64,000 nt of DNA from WLMZ01 sp031367435 (GTDB lineage Bacteria > Actinomycetota > Acidimicrobiia > Acidimicrobiales > Ilumatobacteraceae), in NCBI GenBank assembly GCA_031367435.1, contig JANLPV010000187.1, positions 13,280 to 77,279 on the forward strand, given 5' to 3'. Each line of letters starts with the position of its first letter. Within the stretch, counting starts at the first letter, position 1. A model generated the notes under the pieces. The model ran no database searches, was not told the DNA's origin, and saw only the letters and a program-made list of their open reading frames with translations. The position numbers and the translations under genes were made by a program. Positions 16,387 through 25,545 of this stretch are shown piece after piece.

Positions 16387-18030
16387 CTATTCGCCGATCA
16401 GGTGCCCTCGACCGGCTGCCAACAATCGGCCACGCAACGCCTGCGCATCCGGTCCCTCGAAGCGGCGATAGTCGAGTTCCTTACCAGGCCGCCACCACAG
16501 CTCATCGGCCACCCGCCATTGCTCTTTCACCAGCTCGCGTTTGAGGATCTTGTTGGTCTGGGTCATCGGGAAGTTCTCAACGATACGGACAAAGGTTGGA
16601 GCCCACTTCGATCCGAGGTCAGGTTGATCCCCCAGGAATGATGCAAATGCAACCGGATCGAAAGCGCCGTCTTCGGTGAGCTGCAGTGCCGCCATTACCC
16701 GATCACCGATCTCGGCATCTGGCACGCCATACACGGCAGCGAGCACCACGCCTGGATAGCGCATCAGGATGCGCTCGATCGGCGCACCGGAGAAATTCTC
16801 GCCGTCGACGCGAATCCAATCCGCGCTGCGGCCCGCGAAATAGAAGTACCCCTCGGCGTCTCGGTACGCAAGATCGCCGGTCCAGTACGCACCATCGCGC
16901 AACCGTTCGGCGTTGGCCTCAGCGTTGTTCCAATACCCCTCGAACGTTCCGCGGGTGCTGTTCACGATTTCGCCAATGGCCTCGTCCGAGTTCAGAAGTC
17001 GGCCGCTCTCGTCGAACTGTGCGGGAGGGCACTCCAAGCCGGAATCGGCATTGAGCACGCGGATGGTGGGTGCACCGAGACCGAGCGCGCCAGCTGGCAT
17101 GCCAGGCACACGAATAATCGAGGCACCGGTCTCGGTCTGACCATACCCGTCGTTGAGGCGGCAGTCGAAGCGCTCGGCAAATCGGACGAGATCGGATTCC
17201 GCTGCCTCGTTTCCATACCCACGCACGAGTGGATTGTCCGCATCGTCAGCCAGTTCGGGAGTAGCCAGCACATACGCGAGCGGCTTGCCGACGTAGTTGA
17301 AGTAGGTGGCGCCGTAGCGGCGCACATCGGGCAGAAAGCCGCTCGCACTGAACGTGCGTCGCAGCGCCATCGCTGCACCCGCAACAACACTCGGCGCCCA
17401 CGCTGTAAACAGCGCGTTGCTGTGGAACAAGGGCATCGAGATGTACGTGACGTCCGCACTGGTGAGCGCGGTCAATCCAACCATCGATGAGGCAACGTGG
17501 TTCAGCCGGCCGTGCGAGGTGATGACCGCTTTCGGTGCACCACTGGTCCCGCTGGTGAACAGCAGGAGGAACTGGGTGTCGTCGTCGTATCTCGCGGGCT
17601 CCAAAGCGACGCCGCGATGAGGTGCCAAGGCTGCCTCGTAGTCGGGCGTGTCGATGACGAGCACGCGCCCATTTGCCCTACCGAGATCGAGACCATCGAG
17701 AAGCTGCAACTGCGCCGAGTCGGTGATGATCAGTTGACACTCAGTGAACGTGATGTCGCGTGCGAGTTCGGTACCACGACGCGTCGGATTGATACCGACA
17801 ATCGTGGCACCTGCAAGCGCGGCCGCTCCGAGCCACATGGTGAAGTCCGGCACGTTTTCGAGCAACACACCGATATGCGGTGCTCCTGTGATCTGCAGAT
17901 TCCTGAACAGCGCGGCCCTGGCCGCGCACTCGCCCACCCACTCGCGATAGGTGATGACGGTGTCGTCAAACAGAACCGCCACATTGTCGTCTTCGGCGCG
18001 AGCAAGGACGTGTTCGGCAAACGTAGGCAC
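16387..18030 (-). CDS. fadD17: acyl-CoA ligase, FadD17-like
   Basis: A 547-residue ligase with LLFTSGTSGAPKAV near residue 155, PLFHSNALFTAW, RRYGATYFNYVGKPLAYVLA, NDGYGQTETG near 297, YWTGDLAYRDAEGYFYFAGR near 395 and the terminal NKILKREL. The match to mycobacterial FadD17, a steroid side-chain CoA ligase, is closer than for the neighbour at 14713. GTG at 18030 gives VPTFAEHVLARAEDD; an upstream extension would overlap the divergent gene. It probably supplies CoA esters to the dehydrogenases encoded here. Confidence 0.88.
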   Translation of the reverse strand: MPTFAEHVLARAEDDNVAVLFDDTVITYREWVGECAARAALFRNLQITGAPHIGVLLENVPDFTMWLGAAALAGATIVGINPTRRGTELARDITFTECQLIITDSAQLQLLDGLDLGRANGRVLVIDTPDYEAALAPHRGVALEPARYDDDTQFLLLFTSGTSGAPKAVITSHGRLNHVASSMVGLTALTSADVTYISMPLFHSNALFTAWAPSVVAGAAMALRRTFSASGFLPDVRRYGATYFNYVGKPLAYVLATPELADDADNPLVRGYGNEAAESDLVRFAERFDCRLNDGYGQTETGASIIRVPGMPAGALGLGAPTIRVLNADSGLECPPAQFDESGRLLNSDEAIGEIVNSTRGTFEGYWNNAEANAERLRDGAYWTGDLAYRDAEGYFYFAGRSADWIRVDGENFSGAPIERILMRYPGVVLAAVYGVPDAEIGDRVMAALQLTEDGAFDPVAFASFLGDQPDLGSKWAPTFVRIVENFPMTQTNKILKRELVKEQWRVADELWWRPGKELDYRRFEGPDAQALRGRLLAAGRGHLIGE

Positions 18031-18100
18031 GGTTTGAGATGCTACGCCAGCACCCCGAATACGGTTGCAATTGAAGGTCCCACCAGACAACGATGTCGAA

Positions 18101-20146
18101 GTGTCACACGACGTAATCGGCGCCTGCCCACTCGATTGTCCCGACGCGTGCAGTTGGGTCGTCACAGTCGACGACCAAGGCCAGGCGGTGAAGCTACGTG
18201 GCAACCCCACGCATCCACATACCCGCGGTGGACTGTGCGTGAAGGTGAATCCGTATCTGGAGTTCAGCTGTGATTCGGCACGCGTTCTGTATCCGATGCG
18301 GCGAGTCGGCGCGAAGGGCTCCGGGCAGTTCGAGCGCATCTCCTGGGATACAGCGCTCACGACCATCGCATCGCGACTGGAGTCGATCATCGCCGAACAT
18401 GGCGGCGAGGCGATCTGGCCGTTTGACGGAACCGGCAACGTCGGCTTTCTGCAGGGCTGCGGTGCACCACATCGCCTGTGGAACGCGCTCGGCGCGTCAC
18501 GACATCACGTCAGCATCTGTTCGATATCCGGTCATCACGGTATGCGCTACACGACAGGCTCGACCGCCGGAATGGATCCCGAGGACATTGCTCACTCAAG
18601 GTTGATCATCCTGTGGGGCACGAACACGTTGACATCGAATCAGCACCTCTGGCCCTTTGTGGAAACGGCACGCGCTGCCGGTGCCCACGTGGCGGTTATC
18701 GACCCGGTGCGTCATCGCACTGCCGAACGGGCCAACGAGCACATCGCGCCACGCGTTGGCACCGACGCGGCACTGGCACTTGCCCTGTGTCATGTGGTTG
18801 CCGCAAGTGGAATCGACGCGTCGCATATGGCCGCGCACACGGTTGGCTGGCACGAGTTCGAGGCATCGCTCACCGAATACTCCCCCGAGCGCGTCGCCGA
18901 AATCTGTGACATTCCTGCTGCCACGATCATCGCTCTCGGCCAACGCATTGCGGCCACGAAGCCAATGGCGATCAAGCTCGGGCAAGGCATGCAGCGGCAT
19001 CGCTTCGGTGGTCAAACAGCGCGGGTGATCTCGTGCCTCCCGGCGCTCACGGGCGACTACCAACGTCGAGGTGGTGGCCTCGTGTACAGCACCTCCGACG
19101 CGTATCGGCTCAACTCGGCGCGGTTGTCACGACCCGAGCTACGCACCAGAATGGCGCGCACCTTGGTGATGACCCGCTTGGAGCGCGAGCTACAACGAAC
19201 TGATCCACCCGTGAAGGCGCTCTTCGTGATGGGGGCAAACCCCGTGGTGTCGAATCCAAACCAGTCAGGCGTGCGCGAGCAGTTGGCGCGCGACGACCTG
19301 TTCACGGTGGTGTTCGACGCGTTCCAGACCGATACCGCTGACTACGCCGACATTGTTCTTCCGTGCACCTTGCAGACCGAACACACCGAGATCATGGAGT
19401 CGTTCGGCCATTTGTATCTCAACTGGAACGAGCCCGCGGTTGCTCCTCCGGGGGAATGCCTGAGCAAAACAGAGTTCCTACGCAAACTTGCATTTGCAAT
19501 GAACCTCACCGAGCCGCTGCTGCACGCCACCGACCTTGAGCTTGCTGCCGACCTTCTCGACGCACCGCTGTGGCGCGAAGCAGGCATCGGGGTCGACGAA
19601 CTGCGAGCTGCCGGTTGGTTGCGTATCCCAGGTACCGAGGCGTTTCAGCCATTCGTCGAGCGCTTCCCTACCGGTTCAGGGAAGTTCGAATTCGTGTCTC
19701 AGCGAGCCCACAACGATGGGCATGGCCGGTTGCCGAACTACCGCGAACCATCGGAGGCGGCAACCGACGCCGCTGGAACCTTTGCCCTCGTCGCTCCCGC
19801 GAGTCACTTCTACGTCAACTCCGTCTTCGCGGGCGTCGAACGCAACGTTGAGCGAAGCGGTGAACCCACCGTCACGGTGTGTCGTGCCGACGCCGAGCAG
19901 CAGTCACTGGCCGACGGACAATTGGTCGAAGTTGCCAACGCTCGCGGCTCGTTCGTCGCGCGGCTACACATTGGCGACCTGGCCAGACGGGGTGTGGCCG
20001 TGAGCGCAAAGGGCGCGTGGACCAAGACATTTACCGAGGGTCGCTCCGTCAACGCAACGATTGCCGAGGGTGACAGCGACATGGGTGCGGGCGCCGTCTA
20101 TCACGACAACCGCGTCACGATCAGTGCCTACCAACCCCTGAACTGA
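18101..20146 (+). CDS. molybdopterin-dependent oxidoreductase (formate dehydrogenase/DMSO reductase type)
   Basis: A 681-residue catalytic subunit. The N-terminal CPLDCPDAC with GGLCVK downstream forms a [4Fe-4S] site. The molybdopterin-binding body includes GHHGMRYTTGS, LWGTNTLTSNQH and IKLGQGMQRHRFGG, and the C-terminal nucleotide-binding domain begins near residue 565. No Tat signal is visible, so it is probably cytoplasmic. Start choice is uncertain: GTG 18101 gives VSHDVIGACPLD, with TTG at 18065 as an alternative. No electron-transfer subunit is adjacent. Its place next to a steroid CoA ligase is suggestive, but the substrate is unknown. Confidence 0.85.
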   Translation: MSHDVIGACPLDCPDACSWVVTVDDQGQAVKLRGNPTHPHTRGGLCVKVNPYLEFSCDSARVLYPMRRVGAKGSGQFERISWDTALTTIASRLESIIAEHGGEAIWPFDGTGNVGFLQGCGAPHRLWNALGASRHHVSICSISGHHGMRYTTGSTAGMDPEDIAHSRLIILWGTNTLTSNQHLWPFVETARAAGAHVAVIDPVRHRTAERANEHIAPRVGTDAALALALCHVVAASGIDASHMAAHTVGWHEFEASLTEYSPERVAEICDIPAATIIALGQRIAATKPMAIKLGQGMQRHRFGGQTARVISCLPALTGDYQRRGGGLVYSTSDAYRLNSARLSRPELRTRMARTLVMTRLERELQRTDPPVKALFVMGANPVVSNPNQSGVREQLARDDLFTVVFDAFQTDTADYADIVLPCTLQTEHTEIMESFGHLYLNWNEPAVAPPGECLSKTEFLRKLAFAMNLTEPLLHATDLELAADLLDAPLWREAGIGVDELRAAGWLRIPGTEAFQPFVERFPTGSGKFEFVSQRAHNDGHGRLPNYREPSEAATDAAGTFALVAPASHFYVNSVFAGVERNVERSGEPTVTVCRADAEQQSLADGQLVEVANARGSFVARLHIGDLARRGVAVSAKGAWTKTFTEGRSVNATIAEGDSDMGAGAVYHDNRVTISAYQPLN

Positions 20147-20946
20147 ACCTCACGACGCTCAATAAATGCTTGGACACCTTCGTTGAAGTCGTCGGTGCGA
20201 CTCGCCAATTCCTGCGCCCACGCTTCGTCTTCGAACGCACCCTTACGGTCGCTGTCGAGCGAACGATTGAGCAGCCACTTCGACAGCGACAACGCCTTCG
20301 TCGGTCCAGCAGCGAGACGGGCTGCCCATTCGGTGGCAGCTTCGGCCAGCTCGGCTGCAGGCACCGACTTGTTGATGAGGCCGATGCGTTCGGCATCGAC
20401 GGCCGATAGGTCGTCGCCCAGGAAAATGAGTTCCTTTGCTTTCGCCAAACCGATCATCCGCGGCAGCAGATATGCACCACCTCCGTCGGGCGTGATGCCG
20501 CGACGCACGAACACTTCGATGAACCGTGCCGTGTCGGCAGCGATGATGAGGTCGCAGGCCAACGCAATGTGCGCGCCGATGCCGGCGGCCGTGCCGTTGA
20601 CAGCAGCGATCACGGGCTTCTCACAATCGAGGATGCTGCTCACCAGTCGTTGCGCACCGCGTTTGATGTTGCGGCCGACGTCGCCCATCGTGCGCTCTGG
20701 CGCGCCGTTGGGGCGCGGTGCCTCGGGGATACGCGAGACGCGTAGATCGGCCCCGGTACAGAAGTGTTTGCCATGTGCGGTGAGCACGACGACACGCACG
20801 TTGAGATCACCGCTCGCCGCCTCGAACAGTTCGATCAGACGGTTGCGTTGGTCGGGCGTGAGCGCATTGGCCGCATCGGGACGGTTCAGCGTGATGCGGG
20901 CAACACCATCGGCGCATGTGTAGATCAGATCATCGTTGTCGGTCAT
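20128..20946 (-). CDS. enoyl-CoA hydratase/isomerase family protein
   Basis: A 272-residue crotonase-fold protein. The oxyanion-hole segments are FCTGADLRVSR near residue 65 and AAGIGAHIALACDL near 115, followed by RRGITPDGGGAYLLPRMIG near 143 and ERREVQF at the end. It hydrates or isomerises an enoyl-CoA. ATG at 20946 has AAAGGA upstream. Its last 19 bases overlap the end of the convergent molybdopterin gene. It lies 10 bases after the amidohydrolase at 20957 on the same strand, so the two are probably co-transcribed. Confidence 0.9.
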   Translation of the reverse strand: MTDNDDLIYTCADGVARITLNRPDAANALTPDQRNRLIELFEAASGDLNVRVVVLTAHGKHFCTGADLRVSRIPEAPRPNGAPERTMGDVGRNIKRGAQRLVSSILDCEKPVIAAVNGTAAGIGAHIALACDLIIAADTARFIEVFVRRGITPDGGGAYLLPRMIGLAKAKELIFLGDDLSAVDAERIGLINKSVPAAELAEAATEWAARLAAGPTKALSLSKWLLNRSLDSDRKGAFEDEAWAQELASRTDDFNEGVQAFIERREVQFRGW

Positions 20947-20956
20947 GAGTTGTCCT

Positions 20957-22678
20957 TTAGCGCGCCGTGACCGTAGCGGTGTCGCGCCCACTGCGCAGCA
21001 ACGTACCCGGCGTGGCTCCGGTGGGCTCACCATTCTCGATGATGGCAACACCGTTGACAAACACCCGCGCCACACCCTGCGAACCAGCGGTGAGGCGGGC
21101 GGAGTTGCCGGGCAGGTCGGCGACCAACGCGGCGGGGTCGCTGTCGACGGTGGCCGGATCGAAGATGAAGATGTCGGCGAGAGCACCGATACGCAGCACG
21201 CCGCGGTCGCGTAACCCGAAGAGTTCGGCGGGTGCCGAGGTCATCAGTTGTACAGCCCGCTCGACCGACACGAGTTGACGACCCCGGATGCAGTCGGCCA
21301 GGAACCTTGTGGGATATGGCGCGCCGCACATGCGATCGAGATGTGCACCAGCGTCGCTGCCACCGATCATTGCCCGCGGGTCGTTCCACAGCTCGGCGCG
21401 CATCCGCCACGACTCGGCGTCGTCGTCTTGCGGAGTTGGCCACAGCACGGTGCGGCACTCATCGGCGCACACGATGTCGAGCAGCGTGCCGAAGTTGCTC
21501 CGGCCGCGCTCGGCGGCGACGTCTTTCACGACGCGACCCTTGAGGTTCGCGTTGGTGTCACTGTAGGTATCGCCGATCACGTAGTCGCCCCAATCCGCCA
21601 ATCGCCGAAACACACCTGCAGCCGGCGACTGTGATAGTTCGAGGAGCCGCACGCGCGTATCGGCATCGTTGAGTCGAGCCACGCGTTCGGGTATTGGCAC
21701 ACCGAGCACCTGCTGCCAACCAGGAATGAGCCAGAGACCGCAGAAGGTGGCGAAGCTCATGTTCATCGGCACCTGTACGGGCATGGTGAGCGCGACAACT
21801 CGGCCGCCCACCTCGCGGGCGCGGTCGCTGGCCAGTACTTGGCGAGGCACACGTTCGGGCACACGCGAGTCCACAGAGAGCACGTTCCAGTTCATCGGCC
21901 GATTGGCAGCAGCGCTCATGCGACCCAGCAGCTCGATTTCGTCGTCGGTGAACTGGTCGAGACAACCCGGCACGATCCCTTCGAGGGTGGTGCCTTCGTG
22001 CATCCCCGTCTCTTCGCACAACGCAATGAGTTCGTCGGGTGTAGCCCAACGACTGGCCACTGGTTCGCCCTCACCATCGCTGTGCGAGGTGCTGTTGGTG
22101 AACGAGAACCCCAGCGCGCCGGCTGTGATCGCAGCGCTGAGTTCGGCACGCATTGCGGCGACCTGTGCCGGATCGGCTGCGTTGCCGACCGCCTCACCGC
22201 CCATCACGTAGCGGCGGATGGCGCAGTGCCCCACCAGAAAGCCCGCGTTCACGGAAATATTGCCGTCGAGACGATCGAGATATTCGGCAAACGTCTCCCA
22301 GCTCCAGTCGGTGCCATTCTCGAGCGCAGCAAGTGGCATGCCCTCCACCTTGGCCATCATCTTGCGGAGATAATCCGCGTCACCTGGAATGAGCGGCGCC
22401 AAGGTGAAGCCACAGTTGCCGCCGATCACGGTTGTGACGCCGTGGTTACTCGACGGACTCGCGGTTGGATCCCACAGCAGTTGCGCGTCGTAATGCGTGT
22501 GCGGATCGACGATGCCGGGGATGACCGAAAGGCCGGCGGCATCAAAGACCTCAGTGGCCTCATCGGTGATGGTGCCTATGCTCACGATGCGACCAGCGCG
22601 TACACCAACGTCGGCCACGACACCCGGAGTGCCGTTGCCATCGATCACCGTTCCACCTTTGATGATGAGATCGAGCAT
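20957..22678 (-). CDS. N-acyl-D-amino-acid deacylase / amidohydrolase-3 family protein
   Basis: A 573-residue metal-dependent amidohydrolase. N-terminal MLDLIIKGGTVIDGNGTPG and the metal motif GIVDPHTHYDAQLLWDP near residue 55, then HEGTTLEGIVPG near 220 and GSDAGAHLDRMCGAPYPTRF near 455, are typical of D-aminoacylase/dihydroorotase-like enzymes. ATG at 22678 is preceded by GGAGAGCAGG. Such proteins are frequent in actinobacterial catabolic clusters, where the true substrate is usually unknown. It is driven from the divergent region holding operator copy 3. Confidence 0.87.
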   Translation of the reverse strand: MLDLIIKGGTVIDGNGTPGVVADVGVRAGRIVSIGTITDEATEVFDAAGLSVIPGIVDPHTHYDAQLLWDPTASPSSNHGVTTVIGGNCGFTLAPLIPGDADYLRKMMAKVEGMPLAALENGTDWSWETFAEYLDRLDGNISVNAGFLVGHCAIRRYVMGGEAVGNAADPAQVAAMRAELSAAITAGALGFSFTNSTSHSDGEGEPVASRWATPDELIALCEETGMHEGTTLEGIVPGCLDQFTDDEIELLGRMSAAANRPMNWNVLSVDSRVPERVPRQVLASDRAREVGGRVVALTMPVQVPMNMSFATFCGLWLIPGWQQVLGVPIPERVARLNDADTRVRLLELSQSPAAGVFRRLADWGDYVIGDTYSDTNANLKGRVVKDVAAERGRSNFGTLLDIVCADECRTVLWPTPQDDDAESWRMRAELWNDPRAMIGGSDAGAHLDRMCGAPYPTRFLADCIRGRQLVSVERAVQLMTSAPAELFGLRDRGVLRIGALADIFIFDPATVDSDPAALVADLPGNSARLTAGSQGVARVFVNGVAIIENGEPTGATPGTLLRSGRDTATVTAR

Positions 22679-22707
22679 TGTCCTGCTCTCCATTCGAGCT
22701 CCCCATT

Positions 22708-22732
22708 AGAATCTGACGGACCGTCAGATTCT
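22708..22732. promoter_or_regulatory. regulon operator copy 3, extended palindrome around TCTGACG-GAC-CGTCAGA
   Basis: The core lies at 22712-22728 and the symmetry extends to perfect 11-bp arms around GAC, the best copy in the window. It sits between the divergent amidohydrolase (minus) and aldehyde dehydrogenase (plus). A -10-like TAGACT at 22732-22737 borders it on the plus side. Confidence 0.8.
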
Positions 22733-22774
22733 AGACTGACGGCGACCCACGAAGGGTCACGAGGGGGAACGGTC

Positions 22775-24235
22775 ATGTCGAAGCACTATCGGTTGTTGAT
22801 CGGCGGCGAATGGGTCGATGGCGCCAACGGCACGTACAACATCATCAACCCTGCAACCGAAGAGGTCGTTGGCGAAGCGCCCGAGGCATCGGTAGATCAA
22901 GCGCTGGCCGCCGCTCGAGCTGCACAGGACGCGTTCCCGAAGTGGTCACGCACGCCTCCGGCCGAACGCGCGCGTTTACTCGACGCAGTCACCACAAAGC
23001 TCCGCGAACGCGCCGCAGATCTTGTGCCGCTCATCATCAGCGAAACCGGAGCTACCGCCACGGTCGGTTCGCGCATGCAGGTGCCAGTGGCGATCGAACG
23101 CTTCGAGCGTTACTCCCGAGGCGCGATGAAAGATCTCAACATCCCTCTCGCGCCATCGCCCACGCAGGCCACTCCCCTGGCTCCGGGTGGTCTCATCGGC
23201 GCCGTCGTGAACCGTCAACCGGTCGGTGTGGTGGCGTGCATCTCCCCCTACAACTTCCCGCTCGTGAACATGGTGGGCAAGATCGCACCGGCGCTGGCCG
23301 TTGGTTGCACCGTCGTCATGAAGCCCGCGCCGCAAGACCCACTCGCCGTCATCGAATTGGCCGAGATCATGAACGAGGTCGGCTTCCCAGCCGGTGTCGT
23401 CAACGTCATCACATCGTCGCGCCCCGAGCCATCAGTAGCGCTGACCGAAACGCGCGACGTCGACATGGTGAGCTTCACCGGCTCTACCGGCGTTGGTGAA
23501 CGCATCTTCGAAGCCGGCGGTAAGTCGATGAAGCGTCTGCTGCTCGAACTGGGAGGCAAGGGTGCAGGCATCGTGCTGGCTGACGCAAACCTCGATGTCG
23601 CGGTGGGTGCCATTGGCAGCGTGTGGTCGTTCCACACTGGCCAAATCTGCACGGCCCCCACGCGCGCAATCGTGCATAGCAGTCGCTACGAAGAACTCGT
23701 GTCACGACTCACCGTGTACGCATCGAACCTCAAGGTGGGCGATCCCACAGCCGCCGACACGCTTGTTGGGCCCGTCATCTCCGCCGCACAACGCGACCGC
23801 ATTGAGGGGTACATCGCGGCCGGAGCCAACGAAGGTGCCGATGTTGTTGTCGACGGCCGTCGGCCATCCCACATGGAACGTGGTTTCTATGTGGCGCCCA
23901 CCTTGCTGGCTGGCTGTCGCCAAGGCATGACTCCCGTGCAGGAGGAGATCTTCGGACCTGTCGTCGTGGTTGTTCCTTTCGAAGACGACGAGGAAGCAAT
24001 TGCAATTGCAAATAGCACCGACTTCGGCCTGTACGACTACGTCTTCAGCACCGATAGCGACCGCGCGTACCGCACCGCCAAGCAGTTGCGTAGCGGCAAC
24101 GTCGGCATCAACACTGCTCAACGAAACCACGACGCGCCCTTTGGCGGATTCAAGATGAGCGGTGTCGGTCGCGACGGTGGCGACTTCGGGATGATTGCCT
24201 ACACCGAGATGCAGACAATCGTCTGGCCAGGTTGA
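22775..24235 (+). CDS. aldehyde dehydrogenase
   Basis: A 486-residue NAD(P)-dependent aldehyde dehydrogenase. It shows the N-terminal LLIGGEWVDG, the cofactor segment SPYNFPL then KPAPQDP near residue 185, FTGSTGVGERI near 238, the general base in LELGGKGAG near 260 and the nucleophile Cys in HTGQICTAPTR near 293. ATG at 22775 follows GAGGGGGA. The next-but-one element upstream is operator copy 3, so it probably belongs to the steroid regulon and oxidises an aldehyde released during side-chain degradation; the substrate is inferred. Confidence 0.93.
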   Translation: MSKHYRLLIGGEWVDGANGTYNIINPATEEVVGEAPEASVDQALAAARAAQDAFPKWSRTPPAERARLLDAVTTKLRERAADLVPLIISETGATATVGSRMQVPVAIERFERYSRGAMKDLNIPLAPSPTQATPLAPGGLIGAVVNRQPVGVVACISPYNFPLVNMVGKIAPALAVGCTVVMKPAPQDPLAVIELAEIMNEVGFPAGVVNVITSSRPEPSVALTETRDVDMVSFTGSTGVGERIFEAGGKSMKRLLLELGGKGAGIVLADANLDVAVGAIGSVWSFHTGQICTAPTRAIVHSSRYEELVSRLTVYASNLKVGDPTAADTLVGPVISAAQRDRIEGYIAAGANEGADVVVDGRRPSHMERGFYVAPTLLAGCRQGMTPVQEEIFGPVVVVVPFEDDEEAIAIANSTDFGLYDYVFSTDSDRAYRTAKQLRSGNVGINTAQRNHDAPFGGFKMSGVGRDGGDFGMIAYTEMQTIVWPG

Positions 24236-24253
24236 GTTGCAGCTCGGCCGACT

Positions 24254-25396
24254 TCAGCCAGCAGCCATCGCTGCGAACGCCATCATCAGCAGTCCGCCGC
24301 CGCGGGCATCGCCCGTGGTGCCGTCGCCCATACGGTTCATCACGTACGCAAACGTCATTCGTGCGTCGAGATCGTTGACCACCAACGAACCACCCCAACC
24401 GCCCCAGAAGCATGCGTTCGGATTCGGACTGATCGGGAGTTCGGCACAGTTGAGGCCGTAGCCGATGCCAAGGCGGAGCACCAATGGCATCACCAGATCC
24501 TTGCCGTAGGTCTGCTCGTTGAAGATTCGACGAACACCCGGTTCCGACAGAAGGCGAACACCTTGAGCCTCGCCACCATGGCTCACGATCGACTGCACGG
24601 CGGCAACCGAGCGCGCATTACCGTGGCCACCGGCGGCGGGGATCTCCGCGCGCCGCCACGGGACAGTGGACGACGCCGCGGCGTCGAGGAGCGGATTGCC
24701 CATGGTGCGGGCCGCTATCGAACCAGATTCGCCAAGCGCGTCACCGAGTGGGGTTGTCGGTGGGATCACGTGCGCGACTCTGCTATCGGCCGACGATGGA
24801 GTGCCAATGAAGAAGTCGGCACCAAGTGGGCCCGCGATGTCGTTGGCGAAGAAGGTTCCCACCGACACTCCGGTGACGCGGCGGACGAGCTCACCCACTA
24901 GGTAACCCTGCGTTATCGCGTGATATCCGCTCTGTGTACCGGGCTCCCACCAAGGAGCCTGTGCAGCGAGCCGCGAGGTGCACGTGTCCCAGTCGTACAG
25001 CTCGTCGGTCGTCATCGGCTCTTGCCAGCCGGACAGTCCAGCGGAGTGACTCAGTACGTGACGGACCAACACCGAATCCTTACCGTTGGCCGCGAACTCG
25101 GGCCAGTACCGCGCAACCGGGGCATCCACATCGAGCTCACCGCGGTCGGCCAGCAGCAATGCGCTCAGGGCCGTCATCGTCTTGGTAGTGCTCCAGACGT
25201 TGATGATCGTGTCGCTCTGCCAGGGCTTGTCGACGCCATCATCGAACGTGGCTGTGCCTCCCCAGAGGTCGACGACGACTTCGTCATTGATGATGATCGC
25301 AACCGACGCACCGACGTCCTCACCAGACAGCAGGTTCCGCTCGAACTGCGCCCGTACGGCCGCGAACCGATCCTGACAAGTGCCTTCGACAGTCAT
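24254..25396 (-). CDS. serine hydrolase of the beta-lactamase (class C / esterase) family
   Basis: A 380-residue protein with the nucleophile motif WSTTKTMTAL (SxxK) near residue 76, the Tyr motif GYHAITQGY near 157 and HGNARSVAAVQSIVSHGGEA near 270. This family includes esterases EstB and LipL/LipE-type lipases and D-aminopeptidases. In mycobacteria related genes lie in cholesterol clusters. No signal peptide is seen. ATG at 25396 gives MTVEGTCQDRFAAV. It stands alone on the minus strand, 18 bp from the convergent aldehyde dehydrogenase. Probably an intracellular esterase; substrate unknown. Confidence 0.85.
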   Translation of the reverse strand: MTVEGTCQDRFAAVRAQFERNLLSGEDVGASVAIIINDEVVVDLWGGTATFDDGVDKPWQSDTIINVWSTTKTMTALSALLLADRGELDVDAPVARYWPEFAANGKDSVLVRHVLSHSAGLSGWQEPMTTDELYDWDTCTSRLAAQAPWWEPGTQSGYHAITQGYLVGELVRRVTGVSVGTFFANDIAGPLGADFFIGTPSSADSRVAHVIPPTTPLGDALGESGSIAARTMGNPLLDAAASSTVPWRRAEIPAAGGHGNARSVAAVQSIVSHGGEAQGVRLLSEPGVRRIFNEQTYGKDLVMPLVLRLGIGYGLNCAELPISPNPNACFWGGWGGSLVVNDLDARMTFAYVMNRMGDGTTGDARGGGLLMMAFAAMAAG

Positions 25397-25545
25397 GTGC
25401 GTCCCCTTCGTGCGCCGTACCGAAGCGACCGTAGCCCACTCACGCGAAACCGGCGTCAATGGGCGCGACCCGAGCCACACGCTGGCCCAAGTCTCGCCCA
25501 ATCAACCGAAACCCGGCGACAAAGGGGCGAGGGGCGACGGGGACG

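Noticed and set aside
18031..18438. N-terminal extension of the minus-strand CoA ligase
   Set aside because: It would run antisense through the molybdopterin gene and its [4Fe-4S] motif, and the residues do not resemble a ligase.
21839..22774. Possible N-terminal extension of the aldehyde dehydrogenase by about 310 residues
   Set aside because: The extension is antisense to the amidohydrolase and crosses the operator; the family start MSKHYRLLIGGEW at 22775 has a good ribosome-binding site.
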